Below are positions 23,742 to 35,481 of a stretch of DNA of 64,000 nt, piece by piece; the stretch's first letter is position 1, and every line of letters begins with the position of its first letter. This DNA comes from Limnanthes douglasii subsp. nivea (Eukaryota; Streptophyta; Magnoliopsida; Brassicales; Limnanthaceae), in assembly GCA_036936605.1 (NCBI GenBank), contig JAUPFV010000005.1:77698885-77762884 (forward strand). The letters are read 5' to 3'. The notes beneath the pieces are model-generated. The model saw only the letters and a list, made by a program, of their open reading frames with translations, was not told the DNA's origin and made no database searches. The position numbers and the translations under genes are program-made.

Positions 23742-24069
23742 GTAAATCTGAAAAAGGAGTTTGATTCCTAGGAGAATTCGAAAAGATTGGTAATGATTAA
23801 AGACGGCGCTGATGTCACCAACTTTATTGAAGAGGTTGCTTTTCGAAGAAGGTGGGTTCGAAATTCAAGGTGAAAAAACGGCTGAAGCAACCAACCAGAA
23901 AGCGACACGTGTCCCATAAACTCTGGCAAAAAACTGTTTGGATTCACAAAGCTTTATCAGTCCGGATAAAGCTATAGCCAAAGTTGAGAGACCTGTCCGG
24001 GAAAACTACCCCTGACTTCGAACTCTCTTTTTTTTTAGGTTTTTGACAAAGGTATTCGAACAAACACCT

Positions 24070-24083
24070 AAAAAAGGGGCTCC
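24070..24083 (+). other. Polypurine tract of Tat-1
   Basis: AAAAAAGGGGCTCC lies immediately upstream of the 3' LTR, the normal site for plus-strand priming. Confidence 0.75.
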
Positions 24084-24489
24084 TGATGAGTTCGAATTCT
24101 GCTTACTCCCCGGACAGGGACAGATCAGTCCAAGGCCTCCGGATGGACAGACCACTTCGAACACTTAGCCCATTGGACTGTTCGAACTATGACAAAAGTA
24201 CTAAAAACCTAAACACTTCTTGACTAAACTGCTTGCTCTCCTACTAAGAGCTCATGGGTCCTTGAACATGACCCGGGTCCATTAAACATGACCCAAAAAC
24301 CCATAAGTCCCAAATGTAAGGGTATAAATACCCAACCACCTGGCATTAAATGTGGGTAATGAAAATTAAATACAACCAGGCTGCTTAATTCTCCCTCTAC
24401 TCTCTACTCTAAACATTAAACATCCATATACTTCTACAAAACTTCAAACAAATTACCAATTTACCCTCAGTCGATAATTAACCTCACCA
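24084..24489 (+). repeat. 3' LTR of Tat-1
   Basis: Begins TGATGAGTTCGAATTC, has TATAAATA at 24323-24330, and ends CTCACCA. About 20-22 differences from the 5' LTR by eye. Confidence 0.94.
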
Positions 24490-24494
24490 GCTAT
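24490..24494. repeat. 5-bp target duplication of Tat-1, right
   Basis: GCTAT, matching 14084-14088. Confidence 0.88.
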
Positions 24495-26076
24495 GACATT
24501 AAAAAAACAAGAGAGAAAATTTATTAAGGGTTATTTCGGACTATTATGTGATTATAATAAATATATATTTATCATCGGGTGGTTATATATATTTTATCAA
24601 AACTTTGATGGTTATTGGTAAATAAGTTTCATATTGGGTGGTTATTGATAGATTACCCTTTAAAAAACTTGATAAAATATACAAATTATATAGGTGGTTA
24701 GAATAAGACAGTATGAAATGTTCGAAATACGAGGGAGATATATTTTCTAACTCTAAATTTTATAAATAGAGACTTAATGATCATTAATAAAATTAATTTT
24801 TATTTAAAAGCAATATTAGCAATTTAGATTTTGTTTGTTGTGTACCTTGTTCATGTTAACTTTAGTTTCGGATGCACTTAGTCATTTTAGATTTTCTATA
24901 TTAATTGGCGTCGTTTGTAAGAATAAAATATTTTATTTCCAAGCAATCAAAGTAAAGAAGAAAGCTCAAACTAGCTGATTTTGAATTCTGGAGAAAGATT
25001 TGATTCGTCCGTCGATGAGGAGTTGGAGATAGAGGTTCATATCGGACAACCTCTGGCTTAGGTGGCTCATGTAGTCATTCTATAAACTTGAGTGACTAAC
25101 ACATCAATTCAGGAAGAAACTAAATAATAATTTCAATTGTTGCATGAATAATAATCTCTCACCCCATAGTCAAATTTTATGCAACACGTGGATGACGAGG
25201 ACAAAAATTATGCATATACCAAAAAGATGTTGAGACAATAACTACATAATTATTAAAAAAAAGTTATGGAACAGTTAGAAATTTACGAATATACTTAACA
25301 CAATAGCATAAATTTTATATGCATGCATATTGCATAACCAATTTATATTAATTTTGATGGATAATAATGGTTATTTTATAATTTAATATAGATTTTACGT
25401 ATTCTATTTGTATATATTTATGGCATATTTGTACAAGTTTAAATTAATATCAAGATAAATATTATTAATTTTAATGTATTTTATAATAAATTAGCACTTC
25501 AAAAAGTCGGTGTTATAAATAAATAACACATATTTTTAAAATAAATAAAATTTATAAATAAAATTTAAACTAAATATTCTGTGCAATATTTATATCAAGA
25601 TATTAAGTATAATATTTATGAAATTAGTAATGATATACTTTGATCGACATAATTACATATCTTATTATTGAAATTAGATGAAACTAAAATTTCAAAGCTC
25701 AAGCCGATATTCATTGTAAAATTATTAGACTAAAACGTTAGAAATTTTTTGGTCTTAATGTCCATTTAATGAAGAGATTGAGATTATAGTATCTTACATT
25801 AGTGCACTAGTATATCATGATGTCAAAATATTCGATGGTATATGTATGTTAGATTTGTCTTATAAAAAAAATTGATGCGTTCCATGACAATGATTATTGA
25901 GAGTTTGCGTATTGTAAGATACGATAAGTAAATTGAAATGTGTATATTTCAAAGATTTTGTTCATAACTATATGGACTAATGGACCAAAGCTTTATATTT
26001 TTAACAATACAGTTAACCGTGTGTATTGCTGTTAATTTTTTCTGAATTCTTATAAATAAATTATGATATAAGAATA

Positions 26077-26097
26077 CATATATATATATATATATAA
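26077..26097. repeat. (AT)n microsatellite
   Basis: About ten AT units. Confidence 0.9.
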
Positions 26098-26200
26098 TAC
26101 CTAATTTTAGGTCTTTTTGAGAATTAGGAGCAGTTCCTTTAAAATGGTCATACAATATAAAATGATATAACCCCTAGTCGGGTGTGGCTGACCTTTTTTT

Positions 26201-26262
26201 GTTATTTGCAACATATTATTCTTTATTATTTGCAACATATTATTCGTTGTTATTTGCAACAT
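26201..26262. repeat. Short tandem repeat, three copies
   Basis: GTTATTTGCAACATATTATT-like units of about 21-24 bp repeated three times. Confidence 0.8.
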
Positions 26263-26314
26263 ATTTGTGCAAGAGAGTGCGCTCGTTACACACACTAAAC
26301 ACACAATCCATTTA

Positions 26315-26319
26315 GGGTT
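26315..26319. repeat. 5-bp target duplication of Tat-3, left
   Basis: GGGTT before the left LTR; the same five bases follow the right LTR at 35477-35481. Confidence 0.75.
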
Positions 26320-26690
26320 TGATGGTGTCAAATATATTCGAATGGTATTTTGGTAATAACAAAAAATAATATTTAGTATTTGTATGAGTTATAAAGAGAT
26401 AATAAAGTTATTTAATAAATATAGAGAGATAAGCTAAAGAAAAATTAGTTGGGTCGTAAAAATGTATTCATCTTCTCTATTTAATGTAGACAATCTATTT
26501 ATAGTGAATTAGCCTAGTGGACTTACATGATCCATGTGTCCATTTTAGTAACCAAAGCCAAAATACAATCCAAACAATTTATATAAATCACTTTTAATTA
26601 GTACAAATTATTACATCAACCTTATAAAATAAATGAAGGTTTGACAACTCATCGATCCAACTTTCCCTTCGGAGAATTCGGTCCTTATCA
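26320..26690 (-). repeat. 3' LTR of Tat-3
   Basis: On the minus strand it begins TGATAAGGACCGAATTC and ends ACACCATCA. A CTATAAATAG box lies near 26497-26506. It aligns along its length to 35105-35476. Confidence 0.85.
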
Positions 26691-26691
26691 A

Positions 26692-26703
26692 TAGCCCCCC
26701 TAG
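26692..26703 (-). other. Polypurine tract of Tat-3
   Basis: The minus strand reads CTAGGGGGGCTA next to the 3' LTR. Confidence 0.65.
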
Positions 26704-27369
26704 TCCTTATGAAGGAATTTCAGGAGGACTTAGACTTAGAGCAACTTTAGTATTAATTATATACACTTTTGGAATTTCAGATCAAGTCACTTGTCACTTC
26801 GAATCAATTTACGCATATACTTAAAGTTTTTTCACTGGTTCGGGTTTATCGAAACACGCCTTAGAAATATAATCTTGAGTGATTGCAAAGGTAACAGAAT
26901 GTAGTTGTGTACGTGCTTCATGGATAATTATATAAAACCCTACTTTAGTTACACGTTTCATGGAGATATTCGACCCACGACCTCCCCTCTGAATAGTGAA
27001 GCATGATTCTTTTTTGAAAGGGTTCTATTTCTCTAAATAAAATATCCATTGGAGGAAACTCTTCAACTTCTTGAGGCTTATACCTATTGGTCTTGTGAAA
27101 GTAGGCTATTGGGCTCTCCTATATTTATTTATAAATATTCTCCCGCTCTTAACATCATTTTAATTTTTAGCAAAATATAGAGATAAATAGAGAAGTTATG
27201 AACTTCTACCATCGCAAATATCAATTTATATTCCGATATCACCGCAAAATCTTTCGAAGCAACGCCTTCTCCTTAAATATATATGTACATAGCGATTACT
27301 ACCTTGTTTAATTGGTTGTGTCTCTCACAGAAAGCCGAAGAATAAAAAACTTCTAGAAGAGTTATTGGT
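26704..27369. other. 3' untranslated region of Tat-3
   Basis: Internal element sequence between the polypurine tract and the aORF. No ORF is seen. Confidence 0.5.
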
Positions 27370-30000
27370 ATGCTAAAAACCGTGATGCAAATAGTTATTA
27401 GTCAAACCTTCTACTACAAAGGCACCTTCCCTTACAATAAACACTCCATTTTAGTTGATCCCCTATCCTCTAATACTCATTCTCTTGCTTCAAGAACTCA
27501 TTCTTCTAAGCCAAAATTTCTAAAGGAGAAACTAGCAGCAAATATTGATTAAGCTTTATAGTTATGGGTTCAGATACCGAGGATATGTCTCAAATAACTA
27601 CCCATGTTATGGTTACAAAGGGCCAGTAAGATTCAGAGCATAAGGAAAACAAGAGGAATTATGCCAAACATGCTCTAAAATCTCTAAGTATACCTCTGGA
27701 GTTGTATGCCGATAGGTCAGGTATCCCTCAAAAGACAAAACCCCAAAGTAAATCGTTGTTCTCCAGATATAATCTGATGCAGTTGGCTGACAAAAAAGAA
27801 GACCATACTGACGTGGGATCGTTATTTGAGGTGTCAGAGCAGTCCATAGGTGATAACAAAGTGGCCAAACGAAGCGAAAGGGAAAGCTCTAAAATCAAAT
27901 GTGGCAAAAATAAAGGAGTAAATGTGGATTTAAAGCATTATACGGTCAAGTGTGTGGGGCCCAATTTTCAAGACAACAATACCAAATATTTGATTTCTCT
28001 TTATGAAATCCTATATAATTATTATTCAAAGAATGAATTAGTCACCATTTGGGTATTATAGGAAATCCTACAGGGGGTAGATATAAGGTTACCAAAAACC
28101 AGAGATACATAATTGAATTGTGAATCAAAGTACGTGCTCATCTACCTTGATGTGCTGAATTTAGGGTTTTGGTTTTCGTTCGACCCTAACATAGTCATGT
28201 AATTTGATCTGGTTAGCCTATATATGAGGTTAGCCCAAATTTTTGGTTTACCTTGATGTCGTGTATCATGATATCAAGGTTATAAAAAATTAAAATGTCA
28301 ATGGAGTAATTTGTAGCTATTACTAGGCTGCTAATGAATCCTGATGAATCCTTGATTTCATTCTACTTTCTTACTTTTAGAATGAGTATAAATTAATAAC
28401 TGATTTACTAGAGGTTGATAAAATGTGGAAGTTGTACTTCTTCTTCATCAGTAGCTGATGAGAGAATGGTAAAAAGATCTTCCCATAGAGAAACTCGAGC
28501 AACATTCAAAGGGTGTGGCAAAACTTAGGTAACTTCTTGAGTATTACTTTTAACTTCAACTTTTTTTTATCCTTTAACATTTATAACTTACTTTTCTTCT
28601 TTTTTAATATATTTTGAATTCTCAAAAATGGCACTTGGAAGCTGCCAAAGTGACCTTTAAAAATTACACCAATGGGTCATGAAGAATTGGTCAAACGTCT
28701 TCCATAATTGTTTTACTTTAAACAATCTGGTTCGGAGTCACCTCTAGCGGACTAAAGCCAAACTTAACTTATCATGGGAAGAGTTTACTACCCCACCACG
28801 TCCGTCGATAATCCTTGATCTAATAGAAGCTACCGATGGCAAAGTTTACATTCCGACCATGAAGAGGGCTCCAAACCACATGGTAGAGAATTATGGCATT
28901 AGTGGCTCGGGTTCAAAAAATAACTGTTTTTACTGTGGAAGCGAATCAGTCTGATGAGCCATCAAAAGAGACTGCTGAGGTTGACATTAAAGTTAGTAAA
29001 ATACTCGAAGATCCTTAAACTCTTAAAAGGAAGAAAACACCAAGCGTATCAAAAACACACAAAGGGGAAAACACAACAGTGAGAAGAAGATGGACAAGAA
29101 AACGAAGAAGACACATACTAGTTTAAAAACTATTCATGCCACAACTTCAGCTACACTTCCTTCAATCCTTAAAAAACATACCTCATTAATTCTAGCGACA
29201 AATAAACAAGGTGGTAAAGGTTAGAGTCTGACAGATTGTACAAAGAGGCTAGATATTAAGGGCTTCAGACAACAGTTCCCAAAGCCCGGTGATTTTGCTG
29301 ACGTTGTACCCTTTCAGCTTGAGAGTGGGTATACCATTACTCATACACTATTGGGCTTTGTCAAGGCTATTGGTAAGCTAAGAGAGGTAGAAAATATAAA
29401 GAATCCATTAGCCCCCTCAAAAAAGAATGTGAGATTGACAAAAACTATTCCGAAGAACAAAATAAACGTGTTAGAAACTTAGAAAGCCAAGTCGTGTAGG
29501 CTGACGAATAGATCAAAACACAAAAGAGTGCTCACAAAGCCATAATTTTTGAGCTACAAGCGTCTGGGGCGGAGGAAATTAGGAAATGGAAGGATTGGAA
29601 AAAAGAACAATCGATTTGAGAGGTCTTTTTGCAAAGAACTTTCAATGCGCAGAAAATAGTTACCAAGAAAGCCAAGGAAGAGCTATATGCATATAAAACT
29701 CAAGTTGCAAAGGACTAGGAAGATGAGGTTAACGCATATGTTGAGAAATTTTTAAAATACTTATCAAAGCAAGATGCTTTGATCAGATCGGACATAGTCA
29801 TGGACTTTCAGAAAGTGTTCCCAAATATGAACCTCATGTCTTTTTAGGACCTGATGCCTCAAGAGGTAAGGCCTACTGATATGGTATTTGCAGATAAATT
29901 GGGCATTAATGTTGATACAGAGGGTGATGATACCGCATCTGAGAATGAAGACGGAGACATCAAATCTGGAAGCTCCGAGGAGGACAAAAAATTAAAATGA
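27370..30000 (+). pseudogene. Tat-3 antisense ORF, heavily mutated
   Basis: Homologous to the Tat-1 aORF. MGSDTEDMSQ near 27564 parallels MGSDNEHSL. The domain KYLISLYEILYNYYSKNELV (28000-28050) continues past stops with FWFSFDPNIVM, the counterpart of LRFPLDPEIVRYF. WENGKKIF near 28470-28490 precedes a probable intron (GTAACT donor near 28530). The coiled-coil part follows (29400-29750). The end has RSDIVMDFQKVFPNMNLMSF and an acidic tail, stopping with TGA at 29998-30000. Many stops interrupt the frame. Orientation is opposite to Tat-3 gag-pol, as in the other copies. Function unknown. Confidence 0.75.
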
Positions 30001-30262
30001 AAGAGTCCGGAGACATATGAATTTATTTTTATTTCACAAGTTTTTTGTATTACCATCATTTTTTGTAAGTCTTTGGTAGGATCATGACATTTTGTAATCA
30101 TATTTAGATTATTTTGTAATCATACTCGAATTTCATCAATGAATCATTTCCTTTATTATCTATATTCTTTAAATATAGTAGTTAGATTTTTCTTAATTTT
30201 AGGTAATCAATCCCCAATTATTCAAAAATAAACATCCGACCAATCAATCAATCCTTCAAATT

Positions 30263-30560
30263 TGACCAATTAATATTGGAAACTTTTAATTGTGATCAAC
30301 TAATGATAGAACATTTAATTGTGACCAACTAATGTTGGAACATCTTATTTGTAACCAACTAATGTTGGAACCTTTACACTTGACCAACTAATGTTCGAAC
30401 CTTTTAATTATGGCCAACTAGTGTTGGAACCTTTTAATTGTGACCAACTAGTTGTGGAATCTTTACACTTCATCAACTAATACTAAAACATTTTTATTGT
30501 GACCAACTAATGTTGGAATATTTACACTTAAATAACTAATGTTGGAACCTTTTAATTTTG
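30263..30560. repeat. Minisatellite inside Tat-3
   Basis: About ten imperfect copies of a 27-31-bp unit with core GACCAACTAATGTTGGAACC and a variable AT-rich spacer. It lies between the 3' ends of the converging pol and aORF regions, an area known in Tat/Ogre elements to be hypervariable and to gain tandem subrepeats. Confidence 0.88.
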
Positions 30561-31149
30561 GAACCAAAAAAATATACGAATCATTTAAATACAACACAAG
30601 AAATATAAAATTGAAAATGAATCATAAAATTTAAGTGGTTTATACATCTCATTAAAACCTCTTCGAACCAATAGGGTAGGAAATAATATGTACTCAAATA
30701 TTTACATGAGAAAAAAAAATGTACAAGGTTTTTTTTTTACAATTATTCCAGATAAAATCTTAAGTGCTCAATATTGCATGGTTACCGAATAGGGTTATCT
30801 TCTTGATCTTCCAGTCTAGAAGGTCCGGGCTTCACTCTTTAAATAACCGAATAAGACTCTTCCTCTTTTGGTGTTAGATTCCCTAGTATTTTATATCTAG
30901 TATATAGGAAGACCCTTTTTAAAAAAATTATCCCCATTTTGAATTCTCTCCTTTAGAACCGGGACGCATACCTGCTTCTCATCAGGGTCTAATAACGAAG
31001 AGATCTTAAATGTACCATTCTTATTTTTTCCTCAATGAAATATAACTAAGATCTAATACCCATATTATTTCTCTCTTTGGAGTAATGTGTGATTCAGAAG
31101 GATGGGAGAGCATATTTAACTAGTGTTACCATATTCGGCTCATAAACCA

Positions 31150-33873
31150 GTGGGGCATAATAAGATTATTGAGTTTTTTTTGGGCGTAGTTTGACAACCT
31201 ATAACATTTCTTGTAGATAATTTGGCCATTTTATGGTTGTCCCCTCTTAATTTTTCCTCAAGCCATTAAGGATTATTATGATTGTCAATTCTACTTTCCC
31301 GCAAGCCCGAGGATGAAAAGTTTATAAGAAATAATATTGATTTCCCCCGAAGGAACAAAAGGCTTTCATGTATTTATTTTTAAATTAAGGGCCATTATGT
31401 ATTGTAATAGTTCTTGGGATTCCAAACTAAAAACATATATTAGATATAATGAACTTAATAACAACTTTGATATAGTTCCGGATAGAGGCTCTACTTATAC
31501 CCATTTGGAAAAATAATCTACATCCCCAATAATAGTCCGACGGCCTATGGATATCATAGGTAAATATCTAACCAAATCAAGCCCTCATCTATCAAAAGGC
31601 ATTGCTTTAGATATTGACCCAAGTGGTACATGTGGTACATGTATTGTATTCGTAAACAGATGGCAATGATCACATCGTCAGAATAATTCTTTGGTATTAG
31701 CCAATAAAACCCTAATTGTTAATATATTATAGCCACAATGGTCAGATCCATCCTTAGTATGTAATTCAGATAACATCATTTGTGATTCATCAACTCTGAG
31801 GCATTGTAATAGTGGTCGACTTAAGAAATTTTTATATAGTATATCCACAAGGACCGTGAATCCATGCACTTTGAGTTTTAATTTTTTTTACTAGTGATTT
31901 ATCAATTGGCATAGTCCATTTACTTATAAATTTTTCAATCTCATACCTCAAATCTTTCTCAATGGTGGTCGAGATTTGGAATGCTTCTTTGGTTCCTAAC
32001 TTATGAGCTAAACTTATCATTAATGAAGGGTCCTCTTGTATAAGAATCCATGGATACTCTTCGGTATACGCAATGGTAGCTAAAGAATCAACCATCAAAT
32101 TTTCAACCCGAGGAACATGTTCGTACTCGATGTTCTTAAAGAAAGTTGTTGTCTCTCTCAATACCTTTTTATAAATTTTACTAAGTGATGTTTTCTTAAT
32201 TCAGATTGACCTGAGACATAATTAATAAAAAAACTGTCAATCACTTATAAGACGGACCTTCTTAGCACCACACATTTGTGCAAGCCTTTGCCATACCAAT
32301 GTTGTCTCGTACTCTACCTCATTATTTGACGCTTTAAAATCAAAGTATATTGCTTGATGCATTGAATTTACGAATGGGGATACCAGGTATACCCATGATC
32401 CATACCCTAAAATGCTTGAGCCTCCATTAGTATGAATGCTCCACTCACTCAGAGGCTTATCAATATCTGGCCTATGCTCGGATCGCTCGGAGTAGAACTT
32501 AACCAGAAAGTCTGCCAATATTGTGCCTTAATTTTAATGACCATTTGGTCATTCGACCCAGCATGTCCAACTTTTAAAATACATTATTAAGTGGAGAGAA
32601 AGTTTACAAAGTAATGAAATGGGTTTGGGAATATGGATTCATTATTCGTGCTGCAACTACATAGAGCCAAAACCAACTTTTCCAGTTTCAAGTATTGTTT
32701 TTCAACATCTAGTAAACTTTTACTTATATAATACGTGGGTTACAGATAACCTTTAATTTATCGGACCAAAACCGTACTTACGATAGAATCTAACATTGTT
32801 TTGTAGATTAACAAATTTTCTCTCATAATTGGTTTGGTTAAAGTGTATGAAGATGATATATAATCCTTTATTTTGGTAAAAGCTTTGCCACACTTTGAAG
32901 TCCAATTTAACATGTTTACTTTTCTTAGTACTTGGAATAATAGTCCCACTTATCCGAAGATCTTAATATGGATTTGTTTAAATATGATAACCTTCAAGTT
33001 AAATTTTGTACTTTTTTATGGACCTCTAGGTATCTATGGCAATTAACGCGTCCAATTGTATTGGGTCAACATAAATTATTTTTTCACTTACAATATAACC
33101 CAATAACTTTAGGACCACACACCAAATGTACATTTTCTAGGTTCAGTTTTAAGTTGATGGTTTTAAGATTAGAAAAAGTTCCTCCATACCGGAGAAATAA
33201 TCCTCATCTCTCATACTTTTTACCAACATGTTATCAATATAAATCTCAACATTTCTTCTGATCTGGCTAGCGAATGCCTTATTTACCAAGCGCTGATAAG
33301 TAGCCCCAAAATTCTTCAAACAAAATGGCATGACTCTATAGTAATAAAGAGCCCTACCTATTATGAATATGGTGTTGTCTTGGTTCTTTAAGTCCATATA
33401 TATATATGGTTATACCATGCAAAAGCGTCCATGAATGATAAGAGTTTATTACCCAAAGTCAAGTTTATCAATTGGTCAATTTTATGGATAGGGAATGGAT
33501 AATTCGGACAAGTCCAGTTTAAATCTGTAAACTCAACACACATGTGTTGCTTCCCATTTTTCTTTTTAACGAGTATCGAGTTTGCTGTCCACAATGAATA
33601 TTGAGAATATCGAATATGCCCTACTTTTGTTAACTAATCCATCTCTACAACAATTGCTTCCCACTTTTTAGTAGAAAAATCTCTTTGCTTCCGGATAATG
33701 GGTATACATTTGGCCGTACTCGGTACACTAGACAAACATGTACAAATTCTTAGATAAAAATGATAGTAGATGATTTTTACAAAGGGATCAATTTTAATCT
33801 CTTCAACTCTTCCACCTTGATTTGCTTCTAAATCTTTCCTAACAAACCTCTGAAAGATAAGGATTTTTTCCAA
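31150..33873 (-). pseudogene. Tat-3 pol (RT, two RNase H domains, integrase), decayed
   Basis: Fragments in several frames follow the Tat order. RT starts near 33873, with MWTANSILVKKKNGKQHMCV, SFMDAFAWYNHI, MPFCLKNFGATY and a changed catalytic box, YIDNM for YIDD (33397-33149). Gypsy RNase H pieces are at 32949-32758. The second RNase H is at 32518-31832 (HTNGGSSILGYGSW, ASNNEVEYETT, NLMVDSLATIAY). Integrase zinc-finger pieces are at 31869-31678 (SELHTKDGSDHCGYN), with catalytic-core remnants around 31150-31420. Many stops and indels; non-functional. Confidence 0.82.
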
Positions 33874-34183
33874 GTCTCATTATGAGCTAATTATTCGGAA
33901 AGAATCCCTTGCCAGAAAGAAGTTATAACCAGTTGCACAAGGCAATCATCCAAGCTATTCTTAGTTTGTGCAAAATGTTTAGTGTAATCTTTCAAACTTT
34001 CCCCCATCAACTGGCGACATTGAATTATTATGTTGTCATTTCCTCTTATCATCTTGCTTCTCACAATTTACCTTCGAAAAATAATACAGAATATATCAAA
34101 ATTCTTGATAGACCCTTGCGGGAGTGATTATGCCATTTTAAAATGCTATTTTTGAACGTTTATGGAAAATCCTAGCACAATAA

Positions 34184-34397
34184 CTAGTCATCGTTGTCCT
34201 GATTCATTATAAAGTTCTTGAACTGATCTAGATGCTTTACACCCATCGATTTTTTCCATCTTAGATATCTTAAAGTGTTTCGGTAGATGTTTGGAGAGAA
34301 TTTCTGCAGAAAGAAAAGTTTGTCTCCAATTATGTGTCTGACTATATTGGTGACCCTCAGTAGTTGTCGCATAAATACCCTCCTCGTGTTGAATCAA
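34184..34397 (-). pseudogene. Tat-3 gag fragment
   Basis: HNWRQTFLSAEILSKHLPKH followed by FKISKMEKIDG in this frame is the gag core also seen in Tat-1 (NWRQSPLSSKIL...NLPKRFDSTKMEKYDG). The remainder of gag is degenerate between 33.9 and 34.7 kb. Confidence 0.78.
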
Positions 34398-35087
34398 AAA
34401 TTAATTACTCGCTTGATAATCAATACTCTGGTTCCCCAAACCTCCTATCATTCTCTTACTTTTTATTTATTTATTTACCCTTTGAAGTATTCACTTATCC
34501 AAGAAAGTATGTTGTTTGCTTGAACTTTACTCTTGCTCCATGTTTAGATACCAATATGAATGTTTCTTTGAGTATTGCTTACCATCATGATTTGTTCTCT
34601 TTTTCTAACGGTGATATTTATTCGGATAAAATGAAAACTCATCAGACTCATACACAAAGTATTCACTAGATTTTGAAGGATGGTAGCGATATCTGGTTTT
34701 ACGTTCCCTTTTCAAGGGATTATAGATTTTGTGTGATCGACCTATTTAGAATTTTTCTTGATTGTGTTGAGCATCTGAGTCTGTAGCTTCTTCTTTGGTT
34801 CCCTATCGTCCTTTCAGGGTTTGGACTTCCAAGTGGACCTTACCCGATGGGGTTATTACTGTTTCTTTTTGGGATCTTAATGCCTCGCTCGCTCCTTACA
34901 ATTGGTCATACTTTTCTTGTATGTGTAATTTTCTTATGTTTCTCGTTATTCACATGCGGTATTTGACCAGACCCCTCTCAAATCATGACTCCCTCAGTTA
35001 TCTTGGTAAGATCCAACTATATCTGAACGATATATTCTAAAGATAAACTTAAGGATTTGGGCATTGTTATCTGAGAATCTATCTAGG

Positions 35088-35104
35088 CTCGCACTGGTCG
35101 CCGA
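35088..35104 (-). other. Primer-binding site of Tat-3, mutated
   Basis: The minus strand reads TCGGCGACCAGTGCGAG directly after the 5' LTR, close to the TGGCGACCA form in Tat-1 and Tat-2. Confidence 0.6.
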
Positions 35105-35476
35105 TGTTGGTATCAAATATATTCAAACAATATTTTATTAATAACGAAAAGAAATTTTTGGAGTTTGTATGAGCTGTAGAGAGATAATTGAGATGCTTAA
35201 AAAAAATAGAGATAAAACCTAAAAAATGTAGTTGGACAATAAAAATGTATTTCTTTCCTCCAATTATTGCGAACAAAGCTATTTATACTGAAATGGGCCT
35301 AGTTGACTTACAGGGACTATGGGTCCATTTCAGTAACTCAAACCCAAATAAAACACAAACTCATTTATATAAAATACATCTAATTATTATACACTATTGT
35401 ATTAGCCTTATAAAATAAACAAAGGTTTGACAACTCATTGGTCTGAGTTACCCTTCGAAGAATTTGGTCCTTATAA
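35105..35476 (-). repeat. 5' LTR of Tat-3
   Basis: Aligns to 26320-26690. Its terminal TG has decayed (minus strand TTATAAGG instead of TGATAAGG). Confidence 0.85.
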
Positions 35477-35481
35477 GGGTT
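35477..35481. repeat. 5-bp target duplication of Tat-3, right
   Basis: GGGTT, matching 26315-26319. Confidence 0.75.

Larger units (their letters stand above)
14089..24489 (+). mobile_element. Full-length Ty3/gypsy Tat-lineage LTR retrotransposon (Tat-1)
   Basis: The element is 10.4 kb long. It has TG...CA LTRs of 407 and 406 bp, GCTAT target duplications, a PBS, gag-protease-RT-RNase H-second RNase H-integrase on the plus strand, a long minus-strand ORF cluster between integrase and the 3' LTR, and a polypurine tract. The second RNase H after the gypsy-type one and the antisense ORF are known marks of plant Tat elements; no chromodomain follows integrase. The two LTRs differ at about 20-22 positions by eye (about 95% identical, mostly transitions), so insertion is fairly recent. 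A few stops and at least two frame changes make this copy defective. Confidence 0.95.
24495..26314. other. AT-rich DNA without genes
   Basis: No convincing ORF or RNA gene. It contains repeated GGGTGGTTAT words near 24575-24650, an (AT)n run at 26077-26097, and three copies of TTATTTGCAACATAT at about 26201-26262. Confidence 0.5.
26320..35476 (-). mobile_element. Old full-length Tat-lineage retrotransposon (Tat-3)
   Basis: A 9.2-kb element on the minus strand with 5' LTR 35105-35476, PBS 35088-35104, degenerate gag-pol (34.4 down to about 31.1 kb), aORF on the plus strand (27370-30000), polypurine tract near 26692-26703 and 3' LTR 26320-26690. GGGTT duplications flank it. The LTRs have diverged strongly, with many substitutions and indels. 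The coding regions are full of stops, so it is much older than Tat-1. It belongs to a different Tat family from Tat-1, judging by LTR sequence. Confidence 0.9.

Noticed and set aside
24495..24680. Small MITE suggested by GGGTTATT/GGGTAATC ends and repeated GGGTGGTTAT
   Set aside because: The ends pair poorly and no target duplication could be found.
29859..30101. Minus-strand 80-codon ORF
   Set aside because: It is a shadow of the acidic C-terminal tail of the Tat-3 aORF on the other strand.
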